Positions 63,752 to 64,000 of a stretch of 64,000 nt of DNA are shown one piece after another. The stretch's first letter is position 1. Each line of letters begins with the position of its first letter. Location of the stretch: assembly GCA_959347425.1 (NCBI GenBank), contig OY365741.1, forward strand, positions 2,275,034 through 2,339,033, written 5' to 3'. The position numbers were made by a program, and so were the translations under genes. Source of the DNA: an uncultured Amylibacter sp. (GTDB lineage: Bacteria; Pseudomonadota; Alphaproteobacteria; Rhodobacterales; Rhodobacteraceae). Under the pieces are notes generated by a model. It searched no databases, was not told where the DNA came from, and saw only the letters and a program-made list of their open reading frames with translations.

Positions 63752-64000
63752 TCAGCTGCCTATGTCGCGCCAAACACGCCCGTCTCGCGCCAATAAATCA
63801 TCGGCGCGACACGGACCCACGCTACCCTGCGGATACATATCAGGCGCAACCCCCGCCACGCCCGCGCAAATCGGATCAACCCACGCCCAAGCCGATTCCA
63901 CCTCATCCCCCCCGCATAAACAGGGTTTGATCGCCGCGAATCACGTCCATAATCAGCCGTTCATAGGCATCAGGCATCATCATATTGGTTTCTTGCAGTA
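63752..64000 (-). pseudogene. zwf: Glucose-6-phosphate dehydrogenase, C-terminal part with apparent frameshift
   Basis: Entry enzyme of the oxidative pentose phosphate and Entner-Doudoroff pathways. The last about 80 residues are visible: LQETNMMMPDAYERLIMDV, IRGDQTLFMRG, then DEVESAWAWVDPICAG ... MYPQGSVGP and LLARDGRVWRDIGS with TGA at 63752-63754. Between FMRG and DEVE a run of seven C (63907-63913, plus strand) has one base more than the frame allows, so the upstream frame hits TGA at once. With six bases the C-terminus is normal for the family. This is either a sequencing/assembly error in a homopolymer, a phase-variable tract or a true mutation. Confidence 0.75.

Overview
The window reads as a chromosomal segment of an alphaproteobacterium, most like Rhodobacterales or a close relative. 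The signs are a surA/ppiD-like gene running into trpE, a trpG-trpD-trpC-moaC-moeA operon, an mlaD-DUF2155-NDUFA12 group, DUF3035 next to lspA, DUF484-xerC, and a phosphatidylcholine synthase. Base composition is moderate in housekeeping genes. A few inserted genes are visibly AT-rich.

Layout. 1-2.4 kb: aroB (cut by the edge), aroK, a tiny membrane ORF and xerD. 2.7-9.1 kb: a CorC/HlyC-type CBS protein, an IalB-like secreted protein, a Cys-rich lipoprotein with TbpB-like barrels, lpxD and a Tat-exported DUF882 protein. 9.4-14.4 kb, minus strand: DUF2155, mlaD, NDUFA12-like, clpX, clpP and tig. 14.6-26.3 kb, plus strand: ppiD-like, trpE, an unknown secreted protein, then trpG-trpD-[pentapeptide membrane protein]-trpC-[MBL-like protein]-moaC-moeA with 4-bp start/stop overlaps at nearly every junction. 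26.5-38.8 kb: hflC/hflK, tRNA-Thr, gor, rpiA, sdaA, dapB, rbfA-truB-DUF1643, a zinc-binding-type dehydrogenase and an orphan ProX-type binding protein. 39-50.4 kb: a giant repeat lipoprotein, then glpK and glpD separated by an AT-rich OLD-ATPase/UvrD-helicase (Gabija-like) pair, DUF983 and a third TbpB-like lipoprotein. 50.4-57 kb: an EF-hand / ECF sigma / putative anti-sigma / EF-hand operon, a Pta/Ptb-family enzyme, transaldolase, DUF484, xerC and pcs. 57.5-64 kb: a DNA methyltransferase fused to a GIY-YIG-like domain, DUF3035, lspA, an array of four putative small RNA genes, a PemK-like toxin gene, pgi, pgl and the end of zwf, which carries an apparent frameshift.

Two things stand out. First, between lspA and the pemK-like gene lie four tandem units. 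Each has its own TTGACA-N16-TA(T/C)NTT-type promoter, about 63-70 nt of transcript and its own hairpin-plus-T terminator. Terminator stem changes are compensated from copy to copy, so this looks like an undescribed multicopy sRNA family. Second, the intergenic spaces are packed with stop-codon-rich simple repeats (for example tandem TTAATCG, or TTAGTTATTAG-like runs) that begin at or inside the 3' ends of genes, together with hairpin-forming interspersed repeats, some MITE-like with terminal inverted repeats.

All product names come from reading the translated sequence; no database search was run. Transcription starts, promoter assignments and repeat boundaries are read by eye.
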